64,000 nucleotides of DNA from Planctomycetota bacterium (GTDB lineage: Bacteria > Planctomycetota > PLA2). Positions within the stretch are counted from its first letter, which is position 1, and every line of letters begins with the position of its first letter. The notes beneath the pieces were generated by a model. That model searched no databases, was not told the DNA's origin, and saw only the letters and a list, made by a program, of their open reading frames with translations. Shown in pieces: positions 13,901 through 21,524 of the stretch. The stretch covers positions 186,001 through 250,000 of the forward strand of contig JAJFFF010000033.1 of the NCBI GenBank assembly GCA_021776785.1, given 5' to 3'. Made by a program: the position numbers and the translations under genes.

Positions 13901-15366
13901 TCCTGCGGCTGAAAAACCGCCATCCGAACGCCCCCGTGAAGCGCGCGGACGGCGCGTCGGTTTCGGCCCGCGCGTTCGCGACGGAGTGGCTCAAGCGCGC
14001 GCCCTACCCGAAGCTCGCGCGAAGCGCCGAGCGCAACGACTTGCAGTCCAACCTCACGTTGCAGTTTGCGGTGTCGTTCGCCGAGGAAGAGCAGTACGTG
14101 GACATCCCGCGGCTGGTCGGGCAGCGACCCGACGTTTTGCGCGATACCGTCCTGTTGCGCATCGGTCGCGACATCGTCGTGCTCGACGCCAAGACCGGCG
14201 CTGAAAGCTATCGCCTCAAACTCGGGCTCGGCGAGCCGAAGGGCCCGCTCGTGTTGTCCGGCAATCGGCTCCACGCGATCACGGACCGTTCGATCCACGT
14301 GTTCGATTTGGAGCGCCGCATTGCGCTTCCGCGCGTGCGGGTCCCGCACTTCGGTCAGGCGCGGCGATTGTTCGCGCATCGCGGCCAGGTGTTCTTAAGT
14401 TATCGCGAGTCCGACATTCGCGGACGTCCGGGCATCGCAGCGATCAATCCGACCGACGGATCCATCCTGTGGTCGGTTCTGTTCAGGGTCGGTCGCAGCG
14501 ACCCCCGCACCGCCGACTACAAGGCCGTCCCCCACGATGATCGCATCCTGCTGTTCGCGACTCACCCGGTCAGTGTGACGGCCATCGACGCCACGAGCGG
14601 TGCGATCGCGAATCAGATCGAGATTCCGGACGTCGATCCAGGCGCCAACCTCGTGCGACACCACGTACTCGGAGACGGTCGCGCGCTCCTTGGTTTGGGA
14701 ACGGCGAAGCGTTTCGATCGTTGGCAATTCAAGCACTCATACGAATTGCTGCTTGTCGATCCGGCCGCGCCGGCGGAGAGCGCGACGTTGTGGCGCTACA
14801 AGCCGCGCCAAAGCAAGCACAGCAAAGACAGCCGCATGCTCTACGCGGTGGAGCTCATGGGTTCGTATGCCGTTGCCGTGGATCGCAATCGCTTCGCCGC
14901 GGTTGTGGACATGGGGAGCGGCAACGAAGTGGCGTTTAAGCAGCTCCAACTCGGCGCGCCCGGCGAGCGAACGGAGCTGAGTCAAGTGCGCGGACGCGAC
15001 GATTCCGTGTTGTACGTGCAGACCGGGAGCCGCTTCGCGAACGGGCGACCCAACCGCGATCGCCCGTCACGCCTCGCCGCATTCAGCCTGCCCGATTTGC
15101 AACGCAACTACATGGTCGACCTGACCGAAGGCGGCCACGAGACCGCACTTCTCATCGAATCCGAAGGCGTGATGGGCTTCAAAATCCAAGGGCAATCGCG
15201 CCGGATCAAACCACGCGTCCGTCTCTTCGATCCAACGACGGCTCGCCTCGTCGAGGAGATCGCGCCGTCTGTCGAAGAAGTGCAGTTTTTTACCGCCAGC
15301 GTCCAGGGCGGCCTGCTTGTGGTGACGACCTCGACCGGCCGCGTCTTCGCGTACGCCCCGCGCTGA
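10912..15366 (+). CDS. Very large secreted protein with two PQQ-like propeller regions and a TPR-like middle
   Basis: 1484 residues from GTG 10912, with an N-terminal signal sequence (IIAFSLLGLVSVLGAQG). Residues about 220-690 carry PQQ-type blades (LVAIDLDTGAVLWSHDEKW, IVALDRRSGKLIYATS, VLAVDTKTGRKKWHWHWRS). Residues about 690-1020 are helical and alanine-rich with TPR-like repeats (AAGAVADAVARYRLAERKA). Residues about 1070-1484 hold a second blade set (DIVVLDAKTGAESYRLKLG, IAAINPTDGSILW). No enzyme motif is visible. Probably a periplasmic or surface scaffold; it shares the helical-plus-propeller plan with the gene at 1602. Confidence 0.8.
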   Translation: MPRIIAFSLLGLVSVLGAQGKEDGRPFWVSTPPPAASPINAAQAALIQGDTRSAVRSLQSLMDDRSGQRLDYAFIERPQKDPNKSVDRFVGARASAVRLLLSMGRKGFELYEEMFGARAQVELLKALATNSQTELITVARRFEPSRAGRHALLALVDRALLRGQPAEARLLLARLSRLHTSAFAIPAVRARLIEAVSKDISRGGPPASEHEILAGVPPQLVPPRDAWPMMGGNAARNGVADAVHFHPIHYTKSFTIQERHWDRPNKPTRDWRVRRVQQPKWSEQWDEYNPLHPVIARGSLIVNDGPQISSVNLFTGETQWVVPSRTDVLPRGRTNLATLLTPVVDDGVVYAALEVRVAHDSQELQGVPITYYIPERRLVAIDLDTGAVLWSHDEKWAASTPETKDMGRLTVSGPPLVRGERIYVPAARSTGTFENWIVALDRRSGKLIYATSVSDGQQELNLFGRQLQEAFSTPIAERDGVLYYGTNMGIVAAIDALLGTPLWATAYPIVTIPSTFYWFEAPRRASRLDNGPPVIVGDTAVFSPSDGEHVLAVDTKTGRKKWHWHWRSLRSLRVRTVVGADKERVYLSGPGTAMALWLIDDESRQARQGKLAWHTELRGTAELAVGRAPELIGRGVLAKNGLWLPGERYIYQIEEKTGRVRAAHSRDEQSRTPLHLVSGAGVLVTSGRDFVSARFSMDEVMERAKSKSDRAPEDPDAQLQAADVFLAAGAVADAVARYRLAERKAVAAGAAGKADRARHGLHRALLQRATGLLRSAPDRAPADFEAAFRAAPDETTALRARLYLDAVLDAREDPTHNEWRLRNLRALVRDFGGSTMDGGRRSVRGDAMRRITDLLLAMDKPKLALEVLHELLEFDTKGEDGRWAERRLRMLLLERGRGVYEVYENRAARLFRTALESDDLLAVEQGLRLYSNAVAAVPAMLRLAERRLARKEPSEAARVLQRFLAEHGGSNDAPRALALMVSALHESGSHGLAYAALLRLKNRHPNAPVKRADGASVSARAFATEWLKRAPYPKLARSAERNDLQSNLTLQFAVSFAEEEQYVDIPRLVGQRPDVLRDTVLLRIGRDIVVLDAKTGAESYRLKLGLGEPKGPLVLSGNRLHAITDRSIHVFDLERRIALPRVRVPHFGQARRLFAHRGQVFLSYRESDIRGRPGIAAINPTDGSILWSVLFRVGRSDPRTADYKAVPHDDRILLFATHPVSVTAIDATSGAIANQIEIPDVDPGANLVRHHVLGDGRALLGLGTAKRFDRWQFKHSYELLLVDPAAPAESATLWRYKPRQSKHSKDSRMLYAVELMGSYAVAVDRNRFAAVVDMGSGNEVAFKQLQLGAPGERTELSQVRGRDDSVLYVQTGSRFANGRPNRDRPSRLAAFSLPDLQRNYMVDLTEGGHETALLIESEGVMGFKIQGQSRRIKPRVRLFDPTTARLVEEIAPSVEEVQFFTASVQGGLLVVTTSTGRVFAYAPR

Positions 15367-15499
15367 GCTCAACCGCGTGCGTTTTCCGATCTCGGCCCGC
15401 GACTCCACTCGTGGCGCGTGAACGCCGAAGAAGGGTATAGGTGCCCAGCTTTCGAACGGAAAACACAGACTCGCGCCGTCACGGGACGGTGGAGCCGCG

Positions 15500-15505
15500 T
15501 ATACT
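15500..15505 (+). promoter_or_regulatory. -10 element TATACT before the cyclase-repeat gene
   Basis: TATACT lies 4 bases before an in-frame GTG (15510) and 10 bases before ATG 15516, so the transcript would have no leader or only a few bases. This supports a start at 15510/15516 rather than the longer frame beginning at 15441. Confidence 0.5.
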
Positions 15506-15509
15506 ACGT

Positions 15510-16814
15510 GTGGACATGCACCGACGCTGGGCAACGAACGGCTCGACCTCTTTGAGCCGCGACAAATCTTCGCGCAAATTTGGGGCCCGGGTTCCGGTCC
15601 TCGCCTGCGCGCGTACCGATCGCGCGACCTTCGCGCGCCCGTTGGGACGCGGTTTCCTGCTCGCTTTGGCTCTCCTGGGCCTTGCCGTGGGGTCGGGTCA
15701 AGCGCAGGAGGAAGTGCGCAACGCCGCGCCCGCGAAATCGCGCAGCCTGTTCAACGCGCGCGCCCAAAAAGCCGCGGCCGGTGCGTTGAAGTGGCTGGAG
15801 GAGCGGCAAAACAAGGACGGGTCCTGGAACGCGCGCGTTGGCTTCAAAATCAACGACGGCTACCGCCCGCAACCGGCGGCGCAGCCCCGCGACGGTAAGC
15901 CTCACTTGGGGGTCACCGCCCTCGCCGGCATGGCGTTCCTTAGCGGCGGACATCTCCCGGGGCAGGGGCGCTACGGCAAAGTCGTTTCGAAAGCACTTTC
16001 GTTCGTCTTGGACAAGGTCACGTCGAACGGTTACATCACGTTCAACGACACGCGCATGTACAGCCACGCGTTTTGCGTCCTGTTCCTTGCCGAAATCTAC
16101 GGCATGACGGGGCATCGCGACCTGCGCGCCAAACTCGATCGCGCCATCGAATTCACCTACAAGTCGCAAAACGAAAAGGGTGGATGGCGTTACGCGCCGG
16201 CCGCGCGCGACTCCGACATGTCGATCACGGTCTGCCAGGTGGTCGCCCTGCGCGCCGCCCGCAACATCGGCATCAAGGTGCCGAAAGAGACCATCGAACG
16301 CGCACTCAAATACGTCATCGAGTCGGCTGTCGATCGCGGTCCTGATCGCGGTGCGTTCCTCTATCAGCACAAAGATGTCCCGTTTAACCGCAACAGCTTT
16401 CCGCTGACGGCGGCGGGCTTGACGACCGTGTACCAGGCAGGCCTATACACCAACCGCGACGTCGAACGATTCGCCGCGAAACACAACCTCAAGAAGTGGC
16501 CGCGCATCGACTGGTGCCTCCAGTACATGAAGCGCAACTACGAGCCGATCTGGCTCGAGTACCACGACCACTACTTCTACTATTATGGCAACTACTACGC
16601 CGCGCAGGCCATGTTCACCCGCGGCGGCGAGGAATGGCGCGCTTGGTACAGCCGCGTGCGTGACAATCTTCTCTCGATTGCCCGCACGCGACCGGCCCGC
16701 GACGGCGTGCGCACGCATTGGAGCTCGCACCACGTCGGGGACGCGTTCGCCACCGCTACGGCCGCCATCATCTTGCAGGTCCCCACGAGCTACCTACCCA
16801 TCTTCCAACGCTAA
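15510..16814 (+). CDS. Secreted prenyltransferase/squalene-cyclase-repeat protein
   Basis: 434 residues if GTG 15510 is used (432 from ATG 15516). After a basic N-terminus there is a signal or membrane segment (FLLALALLGLAVGSGQAQ). The body is an alpha/alpha-barrel of the terpene-cyclase/prenyltransferase type with QW-like repeats: WLEERQNKDGSWNAR, KSQNEKGGWRYAP. No DxDD or DCTAE cyclase acid motif is seen, so catalysis on squalene is unlikely. Such secreted relatives are frequent in planctomycetes with unknown role. A shorter paralogue is encoded at 26473. Confidence 0.8.
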   Translation: MDMHRRWATNGSTSLSRDKSSRKFGARVPVLACARTDRATFARPLGRGFLLALALLGLAVGSGQAQEEVRNAAPAKSRSLFNARAQKAAAGALKWLEERQNKDGSWNARVGFKINDGYRPQPAAQPRDGKPHLGVTALAGMAFLSGGHLPGQGRYGKVVSKALSFVLDKVTSNGYITFNDTRMYSHAFCVLFLAEIYGMTGHRDLRAKLDRAIEFTYKSQNEKGGWRYAPAARDSDMSITVCQVVALRAARNIGIKVPKETIERALKYVIESAVDRGPDRGAFLYQHKDVPFNRNSFPLTAAGLTTVYQAGLYTNRDVERFAAKHNLKKWPRIDWCLQYMKRNYEPIWLEYHDHYFYYYGNYYAAQAMFTRGGEEWRAWYSRVRDNLLSIARTRPARDGVRTHWSSHHVGDAFATATAAIILQVPTSYLPIFQR

Positions 16815-17362
16815 AAAAGCAAAACCAAAAAAGCCGCCCCATCCCAATCAAATGCGGTACCGGGTTGGATTTTTTCGGTCGTAAGCTGTTGGCCTGCTTA
16901 GACTTATGACGCCCAAGTGCGGCATTGCTGCCGCACTCTCTCCAGCACCCCCAACATGTGGTGGTGCTCACCCGGCTGCCCCCAACTCTGACGCGGCGAC
17001 GGCGGATTCAGGGATCGAGCGGCGCCGCGGCTCTAACTCATTTATGGACAACCCGTTACCGAGTTACCCGGGACGCGTCGGCACGGCACGAGACCATCGA
17101 AGTGCGTCACCAATGCCGCACCTTACTCTCGTAACTCACGCATTGGTAACGAGTTACAACCGACAAAATCCAACCCGGTACCGCATTGGGGGTCGAGGGT
17201 GGGGTTTGGGTGGGTTTGGAATTGGGTTCTGTTTTGGCTTTTTTTGTTCTCTTCTTTCTTGGTCGGGCTCTAAGTGCTTTTGTGGGCTTGATTTGCGGCT
17301 TTTTCATGTTGGTGTTAGTTTCCGCCCAGCACCGGTGAACCGGATGCGGGCGAGCCGGTTCT
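16815..17362. other. Intergenic region with a 337-bp terminal-inverted-repeat element
   Basis: No protein gene is supported in these 548 bases. The stretch contains the inverted-repeat element at 16851-17187, internal GTAAC/GTTAC palindromic pieces, and a T/G-rich tract (17200-17320) of lower G+C than its surroundings that leads into the sigma-factor gene. Confidence 0.6.
16851..17187. repeat. MITE-like element bounded by 23-bp perfect inverted repeats
   Basis: Bases 16851-16873 (AATGCGGTACCGGGTTGG then ATTTT) are the exact reverse complement of 17165-17187. The match continues imperfectly inward: reading from each end, GTCGG(T/C)..GTAA and a shared GTGCGGCATTG..G.CGCAC block can be aligned. 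GTAAC/GTTAC arms recur inside, for example GTAACGAGTTAC at 17147-17158 and GTTACCGAGTTAC near 17056. There is no open frame of note. It could be a non-autonomous element or a long hairpin-forming regulatory or terminator sequence. Confidence 0.6.
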
Positions 17363-17962
17363 ATGAGCAGTGGGAACGAAGACCAAAACGACCAAGAGCT
17401 CATGGCTCGCATCCAAGCGGGCGATGTGAGGGCGTTTGAAATGCTGTATGCCCGTTACGCCAACCCGCTCGTGAATTTCTTCTATCAGATGTGTTTCGAC
17501 CGGACCGCGTCGGAGGACCACCTGCAGGAGACGTTTATGCGGGTGTGGCGCGCACGCAGCACGTACCGCCCCATCGGCAAGGTCTCGACGTGGCTGTTTC
17601 AGATCGGAAAGAACTACTGGTTTAACGAGCGCGAGAAACAAAAGCGGCGTCCGTTCCACTCGGTCGCCGGCGGTGACGACGCGGCGGAACAGTTCGGGCA
17701 GCTCGCGGACCGGCGCGGGGACGCGCAGCCGCAAGACGTGGTGAGCGCGAGCGAGACCGAAAAAGCGATCGCATACGCGGTGAGCACGCTAAGCGAAAAG
17801 CTTCGCGTTGCGTTCGTCATGGCCCGCTATCAAAAACTGCCGTACGCAGAGATCTCCGCGATCCTCGACATTCCGGTCGGGACCGTGAAGAGCCGCGTGG
17901 CGCTGGCCGAAAAAACACTCCGCGCGCTACTCCGCGAACACTTGGAAAACAACAACGGATGA
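17363..17962 (+). CDS. ECF-type RNA polymerase sigma factor
   Basis: 199 residues from ATG 17363. Region 2 is recognisable (ARIQAGDVRAFEMLYARYAN, then HLQETFMRVWRARSTYRP and the helix with STWLFQIGKNYWFNEREKQ). Region 4 is VSTLSEKLRVAFVMARYQKLPYAEIS with IPVGTVKSRVALAEKTLRA as the DNA-recognition helix. It directs polymerase to a dedicated promoter set. The next gene encodes a FecR-like membrane protein and overlaps by four bases (ATGA), the usual place for the cognate anti-sigma or signalling partner. The preceding inverted-repeat element and T-rich leader may matter for its expression. Confidence 0.92.
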   Translation: MSSGNEDQNDQELMARIQAGDVRAFEMLYARYANPLVNFFYQMCFDRTASEDHLQETFMRVWRARSTYRPIGKVSTWLFQIGKNYWFNEREKQKRRPFHSVAGGDDAAEQFGQLADRRGDAQPQDVVSASETEKAIAYAVSTLSEKLRVAFVMARYQKLPYAEISAILDIPVGTVKSRVALAEKTLRALLREHLENNNG

Positions 17963-19170
17963 TCAGCGAAAATCCGCAGCCCCCGCGTGAGCACGGCGAC
18001 GACGCGTCCGAAACCACGAACCCGTTGCATCAAGACTTGGTGGCGCTGGAAGACTTGGTCGCGCTGGCGCTGGGCGCATTGTCGGAAGCAGAATCGTCCG
18101 CATTGCAGGCGCGCGAGCTGACCGCGGACGAACAAGCAGAGCGCGCCGCGATCGAGCACCATCTGGCGTTGCACGACGCGGTGCCGACGATCGCCGCGCG
18201 CCCGCAGACATGGCGCGCGCTCCAAGAACAACTCGAACACGAGCCGCTCGAACGGCCGGCGCTATGGCGGCGCTTCTGGATGCCGCTCGCGGCCGCCGCC
18301 CTTGTGATGCTCGCCGTATTCCTGCCGCCGGCACGCGTGGCTGCGCAACGCCTCCACGGCACGGTTGCGCGCACGAAGACAGACCGCGGCGACCGGTTTA
18401 CGGCGCGTACGGTCGCACGCATTCGACTCGATAGCGGCACCGTCCTTACGATGGACGCGGACACGCAGTTCGAACTCCTCAGCAACAAACGGCTCGTGCT
18501 TGGCGCGGGCCGTCTTCATGTCAACGCCCCGCCGCACGAGGCGGGGTTCGTGGTCGAAGCGGGCGACGTCATCGTCGAAACGCTGGGCACAGTCTTCAGC
18601 GTCGAACGCGCTCCGGCGAGTGCGACTGGCGGGAGTGCGACCCCCAATAGGGCGTCCACGATCGTCGGGGTCACGCGCGGTTCGGTTCGGTGTACGGCGT
18701 TCAGCACGCAGCCGGACGGCGCCGACAAAGCGATCGTGACCGTCGCGGAAGGCCAAGTTTGGTCGGCGAGCGACGGCCTCCGGCAAGGCGGCGCGAATCG
18801 ACTTTGGTTTAGCCGCCCGACCCTCGTTGCGCGTATCCAAGATGTCGGAAGCAACCCGTCGAATAGCGCCGACATGAGTGATGCTGAAAAGTTTGCGACG
18901 GCCACGATCACGGTGACGAACCACATGCCTGATTCCATTACCTTGGCTCCTCCGACCGGTGGGGAGCCGTTCTTCTTTGTTCGCCTCGGCGCGGACTCGT
19001 CGCTCCCGATCGAGCCGTCGACCAATCCGCTACTGACCGGCCCGCGCACGCTCGCCACCGGCGAATCCTTCCAAATCACCCTCCGCCTCCCGCGTTCTCT
19101 CCGAGACCGGGAGGCGCTTTTGATTGCATGCCCGACTTGGGGCGTGACAACCGAGGCCAAACGCAAGTGA
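17959..19170 (+). CDS. FecR-domain membrane protein, probable anti-sigma/signal partner
   Basis: 403 residues; ATG overlaps the sigma-factor stop. A cytoplasmic N-terminal part of about 105 residues is followed by one membrane helix (107-123, FWMPLAAAALVMLAVFLP). The extracytoplasmic FecR-like beta domain has the typical order TVARIRLDSGTVLTMDAD, LLSNKRLVLGAGRLHV and VVEAGDVIVETLGTVFSV. The N-terminus lacks the HxxxCxxC zinc motif of ZAS anti-sigma factors. Inferred role: holds or tunes the upstream sigma factor in response to an envelope signal. Its stop overlaps the next gene start (GTGA). Confidence 0.8.
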   Translation: MISENPQPPREHGDDASETTNPLHQDLVALEDLVALALGALSEAESSALQARELTADEQAERAAIEHHLALHDAVPTIAARPQTWRALQEQLEHEPLERPALWRRFWMPLAAAALVMLAVFLPPARVAAQRLHGTVARTKTDRGDRFTARTVARIRLDSGTVLTMDADTQFELLSNKRLVLGAGRLHVNAPPHEAGFVVEAGDVIVETLGTVFSVERAPASATGGSATPNRASTIVGVTRGSVRCTAFSTQPDGADKAIVTVAEGQVWSASDGLRQGGANRLWFSRPTLVARIQDVGSNPSNSADMSDAEKFATATITVTNHMPDSITLAPPTGGEPFFFVRLGADSSLPIEPSTNPLLTGPRTLATGESFQITLRLPRSLRDREALLIACPTWGVTTEAKRK

Positions 19171-21524
19171 CGGCGCATCGTAATACTTCCGGACCGAGTG
19201 GCACTGGGTCGAGTGATCACGGCCAGTTGCGAGAACTCGCACGTCCGTTGCGGCGCGGCCTCGGCGCGCTGCGCCGCCGCGTTCGGTCCCTGCTCTTGGT
19301 ACTCGGAGTTTCGCGCAGCGTTGCCGTCCTCGCGTCGGCCCTGCTCCTGTTTTTTGTCCTCGACTACACTCTCCGCCTCCCGCTGTGGGTGCGCGGTTGC
19401 CTGCTCGTCGCCACGATCGCCATCACAGCCGTCGTCGCGATCCGGCGCCTCCTCACTCCGCTCGCGCGCAAGATCACCGACGAAACGCTCGCGAGCCGCG
19501 TCGAAGCAGCCCACCCGGAGCTGCAAGATCGCCTCCGTTCCAGCCTGGCCTTCGCCGGCGCTCCGATCGACGATCCCGACAACGAAGACTCGCCCGAACT
19601 CATGCGCACCGTCGTCGAGCAGACCATCGAACAGACGCGGTCGCTCCGCTTCGCTGACGTCGCGCGCAGCAACATCCCGATCCGCTGGGCGACAGCAGCC
19701 GCAGCACTCGCGGGCATCCTGCTACTCGGAAGCGCCGCACGCGCCGATCTGGCCAGCACGTTCATCAAGCGCTCGCTGCTGCTTCAGGATGTGTCGTGGC
19801 CACGCCGGACCACACTGTCTGTGGTCGACATGGTGCCCGGCGTCCCGCGCCCCGTCACGCGCGGCCGCGAAACCACAATCGTCGTCCGCGCCGACGGCTC
19901 GATCCCGGATCGCGTTGAGTTTCGCTACTGGGAGAGCGGCTCGGATCGCGCCAGCGGGGAACGCGTCGAACTAACACCTGCTGCCGAGGACCGCGGTCGC
20001 TTTGCGATCACGCTCCCCGTCTACAAGTCGTACGAATTCACGATCCGCGGCGGAGACGACGACCGCGAGCCGATCTACCAGATCCGCGCGCTGACACCGC
20101 CGTCGATCGACAAGCTCGAGATGGACGTGACTTATCCGTCGTATCTCGGCAAGCCGATGGAAACGCTCGTCGGCGGCGACCAACGCCTACCGGCCGGCAC
20201 AAAAGTCAGCCTGCGCTTGAAATCAACGATCCCGCTCGCGAAAGCGTTCATGACGTTTGGCGCCAACGTACCGCGAACGCTGGAGGCATCCGCGCCCGAC
20301 GCTTTCCGCATCGAATTCGTGGCGGAAAAAGACACGCGCTTCTCACTCCGACTCGTGGGAAAGAGCGGCGAAGAGAACGACCCGGGCATGGATACGTTCG
20401 TGATCCGGGTCTTGAAGGATCAGCCGCCGACCGTGCGCATCTACACGCCGAGCGCACACACAAACAGAGTCGAGAACGGCGTCGTGTTCATCGGCTTCGT
20501 CGCACGCGATGACCACCGCGTCGGCAAGGTAACGTTTGAGTACACGGTGGATTCTGGCCGCGTCAGCTCGGCGAAGCCCGGCAGCGATGAACCCAAAAAA
20601 CACACGATCGAAAACGGAGGCACGGGCGCTGACGGCATCCGTTTTCTCCTGACGCCCGGTCTCAAGCCCAACCAGATGCGCGGCGTGCTCGCGGTGGATC
20701 TCGCGCGGTTACGGACCGATAGCGGCAAAAAAATCGAGCGCGACGCCAAGGTCCGATACATCTTCCGCGTCACCGACTCGGCGGGCGTCGAACAGTCCGC
20801 GCGCACCGACTACTTGATCTCGATTGTCTCAAGCGAGAATCTCCAACAGGATCTCGATACGGACCGAACCGAGCTGCGAAGCGCCGTGCTACGCGCAATC
20901 GATCGGTTGGAGTCCGCGGCACAAGGAGCAGCATCGATTCGCGACTCGCTCGGCGACGCGGTGAACTTGCGCCGCACGGCAGGACGCGCCCAAGCCCGGC
21001 AAGCGCGCCTCATCGACGACCTCGATTCGGTAAGCCAACGCACGCGGCGTCTCTTTAACCGCCGCGTGTTCAACCGCATGGATGATCCGTCCGCGGCCGA
21101 ACAACTTCTTCCCTACTTTGAACGGCACCTCTTGATGCCGACACGCTCCGTCGGGGAAGCGTATCGCGGCACGCTCTATCGCACGTTGCGCTTAGCGGTC
21201 GAGGACCGTCAGGTCCGCGTCGGCGAAGCGTACGACAAACTGATTCGGATCGCCGACCTAGCCGATCGACTCGCGGTGGACCACGGGCCGGCCGCGTACC
21301 GCGCGCTCGGCGAGATTTCCAAGAACCCCAAAAAGAGCCCTGACGCCGCGCTCAAGACCGCCGCCGAGGAATACACCCTCTTGCGCGACGGCCTCTCGAC
21401 CCTGCTGCGGTGGATGAAACAGTGGCAAAACTTCGAAGAATTCGTCCGCGGCTTCCGCAGTCTTCGTGACTCGCAGGAACGCGTGGTGAACGAGATCAAA
21501 GATCTCGACGAGGAGTCCAAGTAA
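19167..21524 (+). CDS. DUF4175-like membrane protein
   Basis: 785 residues if the GTG that overlaps the previous stop is used; an ATG at 19128 would add 13 residues. Two membrane helices lie at about 42-66 and 72-93, and a third at about 173-191 (WATAAAALAGILLLGSA). These are followed by a long extracytoplasmic part with beta-sandwich-like segments (VEFRYWESGSDRASGERVEL, MDVTYPSYLGKPMET) and a helical C-terminus. This layout matches the DUF4175 group found next to MoxR/vWA-type envelope genes. No catalytic motif is seen. It is translationally coupled to both neighbours. Confidence 0.65.
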   Translation: MTAHRNTSGPSGTGSSDHGQLRELARPLRRGLGALRRRVRSLLLVLGVSRSVAVLASALLLFFVLDYTLRLPLWVRGCLLVATIAITAVVAIRRLLTPLARKITDETLASRVEAAHPELQDRLRSSLAFAGAPIDDPDNEDSPELMRTVVEQTIEQTRSLRFADVARSNIPIRWATAAAALAGILLLGSAARADLASTFIKRSLLLQDVSWPRRTTLSVVDMVPGVPRPVTRGRETTIVVRADGSIPDRVEFRYWESGSDRASGERVELTPAAEDRGRFAITLPVYKSYEFTIRGGDDDREPIYQIRALTPPSIDKLEMDVTYPSYLGKPMETLVGGDQRLPAGTKVSLRLKSTIPLAKAFMTFGANVPRTLEASAPDAFRIEFVAEKDTRFSLRLVGKSGEENDPGMDTFVIRVLKDQPPTVRIYTPSAHTNRVENGVVFIGFVARDDHRVGKVTFEYTVDSGRVSSAKPGSDEPKKHTIENGGTGADGIRFLLTPGLKPNQMRGVLAVDLARLRTDSGKKIERDAKVRYIFRVTDSAGVEQSARTDYLISIVSSENLQQDLDTDRTELRSAVLRAIDRLESAAQGAASIRDSLGDAVNLRRTAGRAQARQARLIDDLDSVSQRTRRLFNRRVFNRMDDPSAAEQLLPYFERHLLMPTRSVGEAYRGTLYRTLRLAVEDRQVRVGEAYDKLIRIADLADRLAVDHGPAAYRALGEISKNPKKSPDAALKTAAEEYTLLRDGLSTLLRWMKQWQNFEEFVRGFRSLRDSQERVVNEIKDLDEESK

